From the NCBI GenBank assembly GCA_029931535.1, contig JAQPZY010001048.1, positions 704,001 to 768,000 on the forward strand: a stretch of DNA of 64,000 nucleotides. The letters are read 5' to 3'. Position numbers and translations under genes: made by a program. Each line of letters begins with the position of its first letter. The stretch's first letter is position 1. The notes under the pieces are model-generated. The model was given only the letters and a program-made list of their open reading frames with translations. It did no database searches and was not told the origin of the DNA. This document shows positions 12,787-24,798 of this stretch, piece by piece. This DNA comes from Margaritifera margaritifera. Its lineage: Eukaryota; Mollusca; Bivalvia; Unionida; Margaritiferidae.

Positions 12787-13341
12787 AGCCGATCACCTAC
12801 CATTATCAAAAATCTGTCAATAGCAATGAAAAACTAAGCACTCGAGCTCATATATAAATGTTTAATTAATCGGAAGCAATAATGAAAAAAAGCAGAAAAT
12901 AGTTTTCAGAAACCATTTGTTCGCTACAGATGTAATTTTTGATAAGCTACCATTTTTTGAACACATATAGATTTGTATTATGTCAAGCAGTGATTTTTTA
13001 TAATTTTCTTTCGTTTGTTGGAGAAATTATTTAAAGAATTTATCAGAATTTATTTTTCAGAAATGTTGGCAGTGGATCAAAAAAAAATATTTCAAACAGG
13101 CTTTATTATGTCTTAAAAAATAACATAGAACAATAAAAACATTTATATTAAGTTTATAGTATGTATATCAATAACAGAAATTATTCACGTACATTTATTA
13201 ACATTTTGAACTATAGAGCAAAGATAAAACTGTATAACAAACAAAAGTAAAGTTGCTCTCAGTAACCGATTATCATCGATTATCAGTTGTGTGAAAGTGA
13301 TTATCGAATATAAAAGTCTGACTGGTTCCCATCATTAATGG
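12787..13341. other. Intergenic between two minisatellite clusters
   Basis: AT-rich with short A runs; no gene or RNA structure recognised. Confidence 0.5.
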
Positions 13342-13490
13342 CGCTGGTATACCAAAGCTTGTCTGAAACCATGCACGTATATAACGTACATGAAACTTGC
13401 ATGAAACCATGCACATACATAATTTGAATGAAGGTGATAACACACAAAACTTGAAATTGTGCACATGCATAACTTGTATGAACGTGGAAG
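13342..13490. repeat. Second cluster of the 53-bp minisatellite
   Basis: Begins GCTGGTATACCAAAGCTTG and carries two or three degenerate repeats of the ACCATGCACGTATATAAC motif. It is clearly the same family as the array about 600 bp to the left. Confidence 0.75.
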
Positions 13491-13928
13491 AAGTAAAGGA
13501 CCATTAATGATGTTTAAACATCAGAGGTAACATTAGTGCAAAAGTACGCATCCTGGACATGAATACAGCAATCCAGACAGAAAATGATCATACCTTTCAT
13601 CCATGTGTCGCAAAACAAGTTTATTAGATATACATGTACCGTGGTTTCTGCGTCATGTTACTCTTTATTTTGACATATGTTTGTATCACTATAGTTTAAA
13701 TTTTATCAATAATAATCAAGTTCATATAATTTTTGTTCCTTAATGGTTATGGAACGCAGTGCTTATGTTGGAATATAAAATCCAAGAATTACAGAAATGT
13801 TCTCCAGATGAAGTTTTCACCAAGCAAATTACTCATTCAGAACTTACAGAGATTAAACAGTGTAAACTACATGGCTGTCTTTTCTGTTCGGTCGGAAAGA
13901 ATATATTGTCTACCTATTTATATATGTA
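13491..13928. other. Intergenic, nothing recognised
   Basis: The plus-strand open frames that run into the microsatellite translate to unrecognised sequence followed by low-complexity Leu/Ser and Tyr/Ile repeats, so they are not supported as genes. Confidence 0.5.
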
Positions 13929-13952
13929 TCTCTCTCTCTCTCTCTCTATCTA

Positions 13953-14009
<57 letters not shown>
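13929..14009. repeat. Compound microsatellite (TC)n(TATC)n(TA)n
   Basis: A TC run, three TATC units and then a TA run, ending in a TG step at 14009-14010. Confidence 0.97.
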
Positions 14010-14013
<4 letters not shown>

Positions 14014-15205
14014 TGTAACAGCCATCGATTATAGAGGTACCAAACTTTATTCTTTTTTTTTTCTCTTGCGGCGCCTCACCATATACAGTCTAATCTAAAC
14101 ATGTGCTCGTCGATTGCCACATTCGCGAGCTCAAATTCGTAATGGATATGCAATAGTTGTTGATAATTTTGATCTCGCTCGAGTTAAGGATTATAAATGT
14201 TTGTAGTTACCATGTTTCAGTATTGTACACCTCTAAATACTCTCTCTAAAACATGGGTACACAAAATACTCTTTCTTCTGCTTAAAAGTGTAGGTTCATA
14301 AAAATTCCGTCAAAATGTATTTTTAAGTTCTTATATTTGTTTAATATTTTTTATATTGACCAGACGTCACGTGACCTCACCCCCTTCCCTTTTGCTTTAA
14401 TTTTAAGATAATTATTGGTTGAGGTATAAGCAGATCTAAATATGTAGTGAGTTGTAATCATTTTCTTTTATCTTGAACTGTAATATAAATTATTGTATAC
14501 TTTTGGATTTCCAGACATATATTTTATTAACACTTTGACTATTATTCACGCTGTGGATTATTCAAAGTTCTATACTATATTAAGGAGCATAGATAAATTA
14601 CACTGTATTAATACAAAGGATGAATTCTTTTATTGAGATGTCAATGAATTTATTATCATGTTTGTATTGTTCATCATAGAATGTTGCAGTTCTCAATACA
14701 CATTTCTAGCAGCCTTATATTTATGTGTGTGTTATTTAATAATCCATTCAGCATAGGAAAGTCCAGTCCGGTGACAGACCCTTGTGTGGTAAGCGACATC
14801 AGTGACCTAATTGTTTATTTGTTTATCCCTTCTTCACTCTATCCTATTTATCTTGTCCTCTTTTCCTTGACCTTTATATTGTCTCTTTTTCCACAGATAA
14901 GGATTGAACACTAGACAGAGTTGCGGAATAGCAGAGGCAAAGTAGAGTTCATCATTACTGTTTATAATCTTCTTCTTTAGTGTCTCTGTCATTCACCTTT
15001 AGTCTCTCTACCTTACTGCTCAATTCTCACTATCGTCTAGTGATTGTGGGTAGAGCTCTTGTTACGGAACTAGCATATATAAAGCAGGAGTAACAGTAAA
15101 TGTTTAACCATAGAGCTATCTCCCCGTCATAACTGTGTTTATTCTTGATTCGTTGTTTTTATCACTCTAGGATTTACCATACTACACACCTATAGGTCTA
15201 TAGGT

Positions 15206-15207
<2 letters not shown>
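14010..15207. other. Intergenic, nothing recognised
   Basis: AT-rich. The plus frame at 14681-14914 is hydrophobic but has no recognisable domain and no partner exon. A weak tRNA A-box-like stretch near 15040 lacks a B box. Confidence 0.45.

Positions 15208-15294
<87 letters not shown>
15208..15294. repeat. Three-part compound microsatellite (CT)n(AT)n(GT)n
   Basis: CT (15208-15236), AT (to 15260) and GT (15261-15294) follow one another without a break. Confidence 0.98.
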
Positions 15295-15297
<3 letters not shown>

Positions 15298-15541
15298 GTG
15301 GTAGCTTCAGAATTGTAGCAGTAACTGGATTACTGTGACGCACACCAAACATTGCCATCTATTCTACTCAGTCTTATACTTATTCTCCTCTTCGTCTCAC
15401 CTATATCTTCACACATTTCTTCATTTTCTCTAGGGATTGTTGCATCCTACTACGAGGCACACTGGTGACCACATATATTGTATAAATCGCGGTGGTATAT
15501 ACCTCTGAAAATTTTATCAATTGTAAATATAGCCCCGACAC

Positions 15542-15544
<3 letters not shown>
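15295..15544. other. Spacer between microsatellites
   Basis: No gene or repeat recognised. Confidence 0.5.

Positions 15545-15599
<55 letters not shown>
15545..15599. repeat. (TA)n microsatellite, possible SINE tail
   Basis: About 55 bp of TA. It lies about 60 bp on the 3' side of the minus-strand tRNA-like sequence and could be its tail. Confidence 0.95.
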
Positions 15600-15603
<4 letters not shown>

Positions 15604-15735
15604 ACGAATAAATAATATTAATATACAGGTTAGACCATTTTTTAAAATTCGTTCTTTATGGAGATTCGAAGCCAGGCCCTCTACACCCATCGCCTTGCCT
15701 GAACGCACCAACCCCTATACCAACTTGACCATGCA
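15600..15735 (-). mobile_element. Putative tRNA-derived SINE
   Basis: Read on the minus strand, TGGTCAAGTTGG (about 15731-15720) fits the RNA polymerase III A box (TRGYNNARNNGG). About 45 bases later GGCTTCGAATCTC (about 15676-15663) is close to the B box GGTTCGANTCC. The spacing suits a tRNA-like head. A short unrelated body and the (TA)n tract follow. No full cloverleaf with paired acceptor stems could be drawn, so a functional tRNA gene is unlikely. Confidence 0.5.
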
Positions 15736-16129
15736 CATATCACCATAGGCATTCGTGCGTACAGAAACATCCGCAGAAAGTCCCGGGTTCGAATTTTCAT
15801 GGTTATGAAGTTGTGTCGCTATGTGTATGTAGTAGTTATGTGCTCGTAGTTATGTAGTTATGTGCTCATAAGTATCTCGCTTTGATGCAAAAAATATGAG
15901 AGTATTTATTCCTTCCAATAGCCCAAACGAACTGTGAGAATACATTTTCAATGAATTGAATTGAATGGCAGATAGTACAATAAACAACAAGGTATAATCA
16001 TCTATAGTCTACAATATACAACGAAATCATAATAAGAAACGAAATTACATATGCATGCAGATGCAAATCCATGCAAATGAAATAAGCATATTAATTCACA
16101 AAACTTCTCCGTAGGTAGAAAGAGATATC
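15736..16129. other. Intergenic, nothing firm
   Basis: Contains a plus-strand B-box-like GGGTTCGAATTTTC near 15785 without a convincing A box, and short GTAGTTATGTGCTC repeats near 15828-15872. It may partly be the 3' flank of the neighbouring LINE. Confidence 0.4.
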
Positions 16130-18330
16130 TACATTATTAAAGGTAATAATACGAAGATAGAATCAGAGGTTATGTAATTCAAATTCATATTGAAATGGTG
16201 GTCAGTCAGAATATTTACAAGATCTATGCATATACGACGGTATTTCTATGATTAAAAGCTTTATAAATGTAAATGGCCAAATTATTCAAAATTCTAGTAT
16301 TCTGGATATTCGTAAGTTCTATAAATTTAAACATATTTGGTCTTTTTCTGAAATATTTCTCTATATATTTGGCTCTTAGATCTTTATACAATACGAATTC
16401 AAGGACAAAATGATATTCATCTTCAATGAGGTTACAAATAGAACAAAGTCTATCATGAATTGGTTTATATGGTCTCGCCCATCTACCAGCTTCAACTTCG
16501 AGTCTGTAAGAGGATACTCTAAATTTAGCAATTGCATTTCTATATTTCAAAGAATGGATGCTATCAAGGTAAAGTTTTGATCCGCAATGTGAAATATTTA
16601 CATAAAATAATGCTCAACTACTGTTCTTAAGACGATCCATCCAAATTTGGATAAAATTGTCCGATAGCCTTAATTTAAATGACTGTAAAAATATGTCAGT
16701 GTTACCGACCCATTGATTAGCCCAAACTTCATAGAATCCTAATCATGACAAGAAATCTTTAACTAAATATGCCCAATTTATTTTATTGGCTAGAGCTTAG
16801 CTTCTAAATCGTTCAACATCATTTGGTATATATATTTTATATATTTGTCCTCCTTTGTCTCTAATATCTTAAACCAGTACTTCACAATGTAATAAAATCT
16901 ATTGACTATCATTGTCGTACGCCCTAACTCCCCATAAATAAAATCATTTTGTGTCGTCTTCTTCACTCCTAATATCTTTTTACAAAAATGTAAATGCACT
17001 CTTTCAATGCATTTAGCAGGAATAAATCTCCAAACTTGGACATAACAAAGTTATGACAAACTTGGCAACAATAATTTAAGATAGATTTTATCAGTCTATC
17101 AAAAAGATTCATGACATTGATTGTTTTTAAGGACGTAAATTTAAAAAGGTATTTTTCAAGTAAACATATCGCTTTTTCGCTTGCCCTGCCAATGTTGTCT
17201 GTGCTTCAGTAAAGGCACCACCAGACGTCATAACAAGTCCGAGATATGTAAACTTATTTACAATTTCCAGTTTTTCATTACAGTAAGTGAATTCCATATT
17301 TCTAGGTAAAGTACCACCTTTTCTAAAAATCATAACCTTTATATTTGAGGTGTTAACCACAAGTTTTCACTTAGCACAATAATCTTTCAAATAATTGAAC
17401 CCGGATTGAAGACCTTTGGGAGAACCTGAAAAGATGGTAATGTCATCTGCGTATTAAAGAATAAAAAGATGTAACATGCCAATATCTATTTCTTCAATAC
17501 TATGCATGGCAAACTCTTCCTCTAAATCATTTACAAATATTGAAAAAAAAAAATGGTGATAAAAATTCACCTTGCCCTACACAAAGAATACAACAGAATT
17601 CATACTTAACTTATTATCATATTTAACTCTTGACTTTACATTGTTGTACATTGATTTGATTATATCTAAAATATTTCCCCTTAAACCAAGCTTTATTAAT
17701 TTATACCATTCGTTATCCCTTACAATATAATCAAACGCTTTGGTGAAATCAATAAACGCACAAAATATTTTTTTTACCTTGATTAATGATATGTGAGATA
17801 AGCCATGTAAAAAAAAACATTGTCAACTGTACTCATGTTTTTTTTTTCTAAATCCTGCCTGTGCTTCAATAAATACATGATTGTTTTCTGCCCAGTCAGT
17901 AAGTCTATTATTAAGTATACGTGTGAATGATTTACCTGTGCAACTAAGAAGCGTTATACCTCTATAATTATTAACATAATCTAAATTGCCTTTTTATGCA
18001 GTGGTATAACTAGACCTTCGGACCACATTTCTGGAGGAAAGTGACCGCTTTTAAATACAGCATTAAATAAATTACAAAATGTATTTAAAAGTATATCTTT
18101 AGTATGGTAAAGAAACTCATTGCCTAATTTTATTTGATATATACTTGTGGAAGTTATAAAATAGAAAGGTGAGATGAGAGATCTATGAGAGCAGCTTCGT
18201 TCCGCATGACTGCAGATAAAATCTAACTCAGATTTTAATTTTTTTATGTAACATTGTGAATGGTATTTATAAAAAACTGATGACGCCACTCCATACATAT
18301 GTTTACATGAATACATGTGCCACAAGCTGG
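16130..18330 (-). mobile_element. Decayed LINE (non-LTR retrotransposon), reverse transcriptase and C-terminal region
   Basis: Minus-strand fragments give the order of a LINE ORF2. First come FNAVFKSGHFPPEMWSEGL and PLHKK (about 18070-17990), then NNYRGITLLSCTGKSFTRIL and EAQAGFR (about 17970-17850). The catalytic-type box YADDITIFSG follows (about 17450-17425), then FTYLGLVMTSGG (about 17255-17220). The last part is a C-terminal Cys/His segment, RLEVEAGRWARP with CSICNLIEDEYHFVLEF (about 16500-16405). Frameshifts and stops, including one two codons before YADD, rule out activity. The endonuclease half is missing: homology stops near the (AT)n tract at 18373, as expected of 5' truncation during target-primed insertion. 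The clade was not determined. It differs from the LINE at 30-32 kb (YADD against FADD box). Confidence 0.85.
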
Positions 18331-18368
18331 TATTGCAGTATCTTAGTACATAGGAAGAATGCTAAAAG

Positions 18369-18372
<4 letters not shown>

Positions 18373-18433
<61 letters not shown>
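18373..18433. repeat. (AT)n microsatellite at the edge of the TLR duplication block
   Basis: About 61 bp of AT between the truncated LINE and the start of the duplicated block. Confidence 0.95.
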
Positions 18434-18436
<3 letters not shown>

Positions 18437-18439
18437 GTC

Positions 18440-21400
18440 TTTCTACGCTGTATTATCCAAGTATATCTCAGATGGAATTTTGAAGCAAACGAGGGCCAGG
18501 CCTTTGGGTTCATGTATTGCAGAGTGTAACGTTACAAGCTAGTCTATGGGTAAGTACCTTTATTTCAATTTTAAAATATTTCTTACAGTAACTGAAGATT
18601 GTACCTTATCAGCCTTATAGCAGTACAAATAATGTCATGTAGTCGGAAGTGATGACTATTACATTTTATGTTTACTTTGAATGTATTTTAACCAAGTACA
18701 TCCTTTTTATCAAAGTGATTGCATACTTAGCGCTAATATTTTTATATCTTTTGTGCATTACAAATCCAATACTAATCCAGCAAGATATAATTCCATTGAT
18801 GGTTTATTAAGTGATTAGATTTTGTCCACGAAAAAAAAAACATTTCAGAGTCTACATTTGATGCTTGTTTCTGTGTCAACTTTGTATTTGTTCAAAGCTT
18901 GAGGACAAGTTTTTATGTCACTCGATATAATTAGATGTTGGTCGTAGAGTCATCGTCGCCCTCAGCGTCGATTTAGGTCAATTGTACCTGTAAGTATTCA
19001 CATCAACCACGATTTCATTGACAGGTCGGTCATTTATTTAAATCTTTCTAGGGTATCGAACGGGCGCTTAGGCATCAAATATTCAGGATTTCCTGTGTGT
19101 ATCGACAGAAGGCAGCAGATGTGTTTAGTTGCATTCCCTGACTAGTCAATTATTTAGTATTCCCCTCTTTATTTCTAACGCTATGTATTTGTGTCGCAAG
19201 CGAAATGTTTGAGAATGGTTGATATATTTTGCGATATTATGTAATTATGAATTTGCGATGCAATTACAGATCCCAGACATAGCTTATATTGACTTCCGTC
19301 TTCTAATAACTTGGAAGTTTCCGTAATCACCTTATGGACTATTGATTCTAAAAATGATACTTATCATATGACTTCTCATACTGTTCAAAGCGATTCCGCA
19401 TTCGTCAGTGTCAAATTTCAAAAATCAAAACGATTTGCAAATTCTCAAACTGTGCAATTAATGATTTCTGTCCGACAACAGAGTTAGGACAGTTGTGCGA
19501 TACGATTTCAAATAGATACGAAAGAATACAAGTATTTAGGAAATAGTTGGAAGAATGGATACTTAGCACTGATTCAAAATTAGCTCGTTTGTCTTCTTTC
19601 ATCCTAATTGAGTTTTAAAGTAAACATACTCTGTAGGATGTAGTACTTTCCGATGCAAAATATGACAGTAATTTATTGCTGTTGTGCGAAACGGATTATT
19701 AGTTCTAGTCAGCGTAGCTTCAGAGAAATGCTTCCAAAGATTATAATGAAGTAGAAGTGAAACAGATATAGTTTCTGATCATATTGAAAGATAGTTTCTG
19801 ATCATATTTAAAGATATATTGGCATGAAGGTTTCATATCTTAGACATACGAGTCTCAAACAAAGGGACGTGTTAAGTCTGCATATATGAAAATATTGGCT
19901 GGGTTTTTTTTAAGTAAAAATTGCAATTCTGAACATATCCATAATAACGACAAATCTCCTTAACTCGAAATAAAACCCCTTGCATGATAGGCTACTAAAA
20001 TAAGTGGACCAAGAATTTCAGAGGTCACCACAACATGAACTTTCATCAGTGTCTGTTACATGACCGTTATGTCGCCAGGAGATAAGATTCAGGATCCGCA
20101 AGAATTGGTTGCAATAATCAACGTACTATAAATGCATGTCAAAAGGACTGAAAATGATGCTAGGAAAAATGTGTCGTCTACAATTTCGAGCGATTCAAAT
20201 GAGATCAATTTATAATAACTAGATCCGATGGGCACCAATACCAGGTCATTTTCTGTTGTGATTCATCAAACAAATCAAAGCTTTGAAATTTCTTAAAGAG
20301 AAATATGCTATTTGTAAATATCATTTTTAATGATAATTATCCATAACACGATATACAACGCTTGATCTCATAGGCAGTTAAAAATAAATGTACGCGGAAT
20401 TTCACAGGTTACCAGAACGTGAACGCATATCGGTGCCTATCAGATCTCCGTTATGTCCACCCGAGATCTCGAATTTGATCAAATAGAATTGGTGAAATAA
20501 CACAGGTACAATACATGAATGCCCAAAGTCTTGTATGTGTTGCAAAAAAAGAAAAAAACTTACAATGCTGTTTCCTCCTCGCTGTCTTCCACAATTTTGA
20601 CTGATGCTTCGACCATTCCTTCACAAATTTTATTCCAGTAGGGTCTGATGACAAATTGGCCATTCTGTAATCTCCATGTTGCTCGGGTGCACAATTTTAA
20701 AAAATCTTTTAGCGCTGATGGAATCTTTCGCTGGTAGACCTCTTCATTAACAAGCAATATCTTGAATTTATTTTTTTGTTTGGCCAACATTACTTCGTAT
20801 TTACAAAATGACAATCACATCACACCTATTAAGACGGCGATCAATCTCTTCGGCAATCCAGCGTCCAGGTGTAAAATATGTATCTCCTGTACATATCAAA
20901 TTGCCATTATTACCAAATTTTTCCGTCAAAAATACTTCCAGTTTGGGGTATATGTAATTATTCACAAGCTCATCATCTTTTCCGGCATACGATAAGAACA
21001 CAAAATATCTATGTCTATCAATGTTGTCTTTCTGAGTGTATCTCTCCACCAAAGCACCCTCACTTTCTACCCTTCGTTTAATATTTCGTCATTTCCTTCC
21101 GATAACAACTAGAAACACTATTGTTAGAAATACACCACAGGGTATTGCGATTATTAAACCAAGAAAATTATTGAGCTTGCAGTGGTACTTTAAATCATTC
21201 AAAAACTCATACGTCATGTAATTCAAGTTATTATCGAATTTGCATTGGTACAGGTGCTTGAATTTCAGTCATATATTCGTGAATATTATCCATTCATTGA
21301 ACCAAATCGTATCACATGTGCATTCTATTAAATTACCGTTAAAGTCTATAGTAATTTGAGTAGTGATTGATTCGCCTAATAATACAGAATTATTCATTTG

Positions 21401-23035
21401 TGGTAGACCATCACTTTCAATTTCCGCAGATGTGTTTGCATTATTCCCCAAGCGAACTTGCTCATTACTTATATACACTACTGCACTGACCTTATCTCTT
21501 GTAATTTATTTTATTATATTGTCTCTCAAGTCCAATAGCTTAAGGTTACGCAACTGCTCGATATAAAAATGGAAAATGGACAATGAATTTCCTTGTAGAC
21601 GTAAGATTGAAAGTTTTGGAGTTGAAACGAACATGGTCCATGGTATGAATGTAAGACAGTTCTGAGAGATATCTACAATTTCCAATTCTGCGTTGCCTTC
21701 AAAGACATTTCCTCAATTTACCATGGATGACAATTTGTTCCGTGAGAGATAAATCTCTCGTAAATTTGGAGCCTTTTTCATGCTATTGGGAGACAAATAT
21801 TCCAGAGAATTTCCTTCAAGATTAATAATTTTCAAATTGAAAAGTGTTATCTTTATTGAAACGTTTAACCTTCGAATGTCCGAATACCGAACGTAAAGTT
21901 CTTCCATACCTATAGTGTTACATTTAAACTGCACGCTAAAGTCGTAAAGGTAAATTGGGGAGGACATCCTCAAATTACTTGCAATGAATCTTTTTGTTGA
22001 TAATACAAATCGAACACAGGAAACTTTGTGATTTAGAGACAGGTCTACTCGTAAAAAAAAATCTTTCGGAGGATAGAACGTTGTATATAAAATATCGATT
22101 TCCTCTAGATTGGGAAGCAAATTGCGGTTGTGGTAACGTACGAACCATAAACCAGCAGTATATTTTAAGTTTAAGTACCGGATCGACTCAGAAGTGAGAC
22201 CATGTTGAAATAAGGATATCTTAGTGTTGCTCACGTTGAGAGTAATGAGAGGCTTGTTTTCAATAGCCATTGCAAACTCCGTATTTAAAATAAAAGGCTC
22301 ACTTAATGCATTCTGTAAGTTACAGAGATCCAAATATTTAAAATTGGAAAGCGAATTATTTAAGGTTGCAACAACACGTTCCAGTGGCCACCATAGACTG
22401 TGGCTGAGGTCCAGAACTTCCATGTTTGGCGTAAGACGAAAAGCGTCAGGATGCAATATATTTCTTAACGTGTTCTCTTTCAGGCGTAAAACTCTCTGTT
22501 TTGGAACTCCAGCTAATAGAGTTTTGCTCAGTTGAAAATTTGTCACACTTTGCAGAGTGATTTCCTCGACCTGTTCCCAGCTTATGTCTGCAAATGATAC
22601 ATCTGATTCTTTAAATGAATGATCCTCTTTTGTGACCCTAAAGAAAAATACCCGAGTACTGTTCGGCAGCATGGTTGGGAAAGGGGAATAATCTGATCCT
22701 AAATTCTGAGCACTGGTCTCGCATGAAACGCGAAGCTTCCCGCCAATTTGCTCTATAATGCACATACATCCAGAAGGACATCGTTGAGCGTCTGGTCTGC
22801 AGGTGGGAAAACGTCCAATAATGAACACAATACTGCGCAATGTCCGGAACATTGTAGATCTGAAAATTATAAATACATGATTAGAGATCCGAAAACATTC
22901 AGCTAGGATGTTATCTCGCAAGCTAAAATTAAATGTATGAAGTCATCACATTAAGGAGTACACCCGCAGAACAAATAACATAAGACCAAAGCAATCTATT
23001 TACTGCAGTAATGGAGAAAAATCCGCTTTGAAGGA
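18440..23035. repeat. Duplicated block, copy A (holds TLR pseudogene)
   Basis: Homologous in the same orientation to 53222-58395. Matches begin at CTACGCTGTATTATCCAAGT (copy B CTACGCTGCATTATTAAAGT) and include GTCATCGTCGCCCTCAGCGT, GATGCAATTACAGATCCCAGA and ATGATAGGCTACTAAAATAA. They pass through the TLR and end beyond AACATAAGACCAAAGCA. A stretch near 20370-20490 repeats part of 19985-20120, so copy A also has an internal duplication. Copy A lacks sequence corresponding to about 54600-55480 of copy B. Confidence 0.85.
20573..22852 (-). pseudogene. Toll-like receptor pseudogene (paralogue of the gene at 55889-58225)
   Basis: Collinear with the intact receptor over its whole length. The equivalent ATG is at 22852, 7 nt after a TTTTCAG acceptor; the open frame reaching 22921 runs into intron. 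Signal peptide, N-terminal Cys motif and most leucine-rich repeats are open to 21713, where TGA follows SSMVN. Two more stops follow: TAA for Tyr after DLRDNIIK (near 21510) and TGA for Pro after WIIFTNI (near 21269). In the TIR domain a net 32-bp deletion near 20805 removes the segment before CKYEVMLAKQ and shifts the frame. Later TIR text is still readable (ATWRLQNGQFVIRPYWNKIC). Three stops plus a frameshift make a functional receptor impossible. A truncated secreted LRR protein of about 380 residues from the 5' part is conceivable but unsupported. Confidence 0.93.
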
Positions 23036-23335
23036 GTAACAATAACAATCATTTCAAGATGGCTTCCATGGTGGCAATATTGGATATCAGATTGACACCA
23101 TTTCCATTTTGATCCAAACAAACACCATAAGAAGTCTTTCGGTGAGAGCACAATATCAATATGACCAGCCAAGCAGGAGCAGTAGCAATAACTACTGTTC
23201 AAGTTGACAACTGTGGCAGCCATATTGGGAATCCGATAGGCACCATATTCATTTACGACTGGCTCGGCATCAAATGAAGTCTTTCGGAAAAGAACCCATA
23301 ACTACTCCCGAGTATAGAATCATTCTTCAGAATTT
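23036..23335. repeat. Two-copy diverged tandem repeat, about 145 bp, containing GGCAGCCATATTGG
   Basis: GTGGCAATATTGGATATCAG (near 23070) and GTGGCAGCCATATTGGGAAT (near 23208) begin similar stretches. Both run to GAAGTCTTTCGG (about 23132 and 23276). It is probably part of a dispersed element. Confidence 0.5.
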
Positions 23336-24339
23336 CCAGTTTTTCCCAGTTCTAAGAAGTGTGTGTTTGGCATCAAATGTATTTGACTATCTCTCCATAA
23401 TGTTCCAGTCCTATTGAGCACACTACCGTTGCAACTACAATGTCAAATTCCCATAACTTCCGCATCTGTCCAAAAGTTACGTTAAATTTCCGTATACCTC
23501 CCTGGTGTCATCTATAATGTTATAATCAATTTAAAGTATATAGTGCGCCTCTCCTCCGCAGCTCCCTCCTCCTCCCCCCCCCCTACACAGTCAACATTCC
23601 CCATAGTACTGATCCTATTTTACGTTGTTTTGCTTCATGGTTCCTAATAACTGTCTGGAAAAAACAAGAGCTGATTATATCTGTCAAAGAAAACAGTTTG
23701 TTAAGTATTACCTTTCCAACAAGTTTGAAGGTTTAGCTATACATAATTTATTGTTTGGTTTGGAAAGAATGAAACTAAACAAAATGGCAGTCGCCCGAAA
23801 AAGTAGGTTAGGTAATCTATCATATGCAGGATTACTATTTCCATTTTGAGCAGGCGTGAGATAACCTTAGGATGCATGGGACAGTTGTATGCATACATTT
23901 GATGCCGCACCAACCTGCCTGATACACAAAATGTATATTAAATAGAGTTACTCAGTTAGATCAAATAGGTCTACATTTTAGGGTACCTAAGATAAAGCAT
24001 GAAAATATAATTCACATGACCTGATAAGTATACACAAATTCATAGCAAAATAACTGTATGCACCACAGCAAAATTCACACATAAGCAATTCATGTCCCGT
24101 GGTCATTTTTAAAGAAAACTGGGGCTCGCGGAGCAAATGTGGGTCATTGCGAAACAGCATACTAAACAGCTTGATGTATTTCAAAATAGTTGCAAAATAG
24201 GCTTCTTTGGGGATATTCTACTTGCCTAGAAATCAACGTGTCTATTGCTATCGGCGACTATCTCAACGTCCCAGCCGTCTATTTGTATTTGCGTGTATTG
24301 ATACTGTTATATAACCAAGGGAAGTGTAAATTCCCCACA
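23336..24339. other. Intergenic, nothing recognised
   Basis: Contains a C-rich run near 23564-23583. The short plus frame at 23625-23849 is open but unrecognised and has no homologue in the window. Confidence 0.5.
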
Positions 24340-24343
24340 TCAA

Positions 24344-24794
24344 GGTATCGGACCACTAATTATTTTACGGCCAGAGAAAAAGTCTATTGGTGTGGGAATA
24401 ACAAGTAGAGTACTAAATATTTTTAGATGCACCCATTGGGTTGAAAATGGATTTTTTTTTTCCATTATACATTTCATAAACTTCAATCTATGTACTATGA
24501 CAACAAAATATTTACTCTGTTATTTTAATATCGAGTATTTAATTTTACACTGACAAAATAGCATATGAACTCTTCGTGCGAGGCTATGTTATTAGGTGCA
24601 GACTAGGAAATCCCCTGTTTAGCAATATGAGGACCAAGGAAATGCTGCGAAACACCTGGTTTTCAAGGCTTAACAAAAATTCTCCAACTGTAATGAATGG
24701 AAGCACGTGTGGTTTGTATGCCAATCTAATGAAAAAATTAATTTCATTTTTTTAACATTAAGTTATATGGGAAAAGAATTAGTGGTCCGATCCC
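24344..24794. mobile_element. MITE-like non-autonomous DNA transposon with TIRs and TCAA target duplication
   Basis: The left end, GGTATCGGACCACTAATTAT, and the reverse complement of the right end, GGGATCGGACCACTAATTCT, match at 21 of 23 positions. TCAA stands directly outside both ends (24340-24343 and 24795-24798), as expected of a target-site duplication. The 451-bp interior has no open frame of note, so the element is non-autonomous. The superfamily is not assigned: the 4-bp duplication fits several groups. Confidence 0.8.
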
Positions 24795-24798
24795 TCAA

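Noticed and set aside
15035..15070. tRNA-like TCGTCTAGTGATTGTGGG stretch on the plus strand
   Set aside because: It resembles a D arm, but no B box or pairing acceptor stem follows at tRNA spacing.
22853..22921. Longer N-terminus for the TLR pseudogene starting at 22921
   Set aside because: The extension reads through a conserved splice acceptor and has no counterpart in the intact gene; the real start is 22852.
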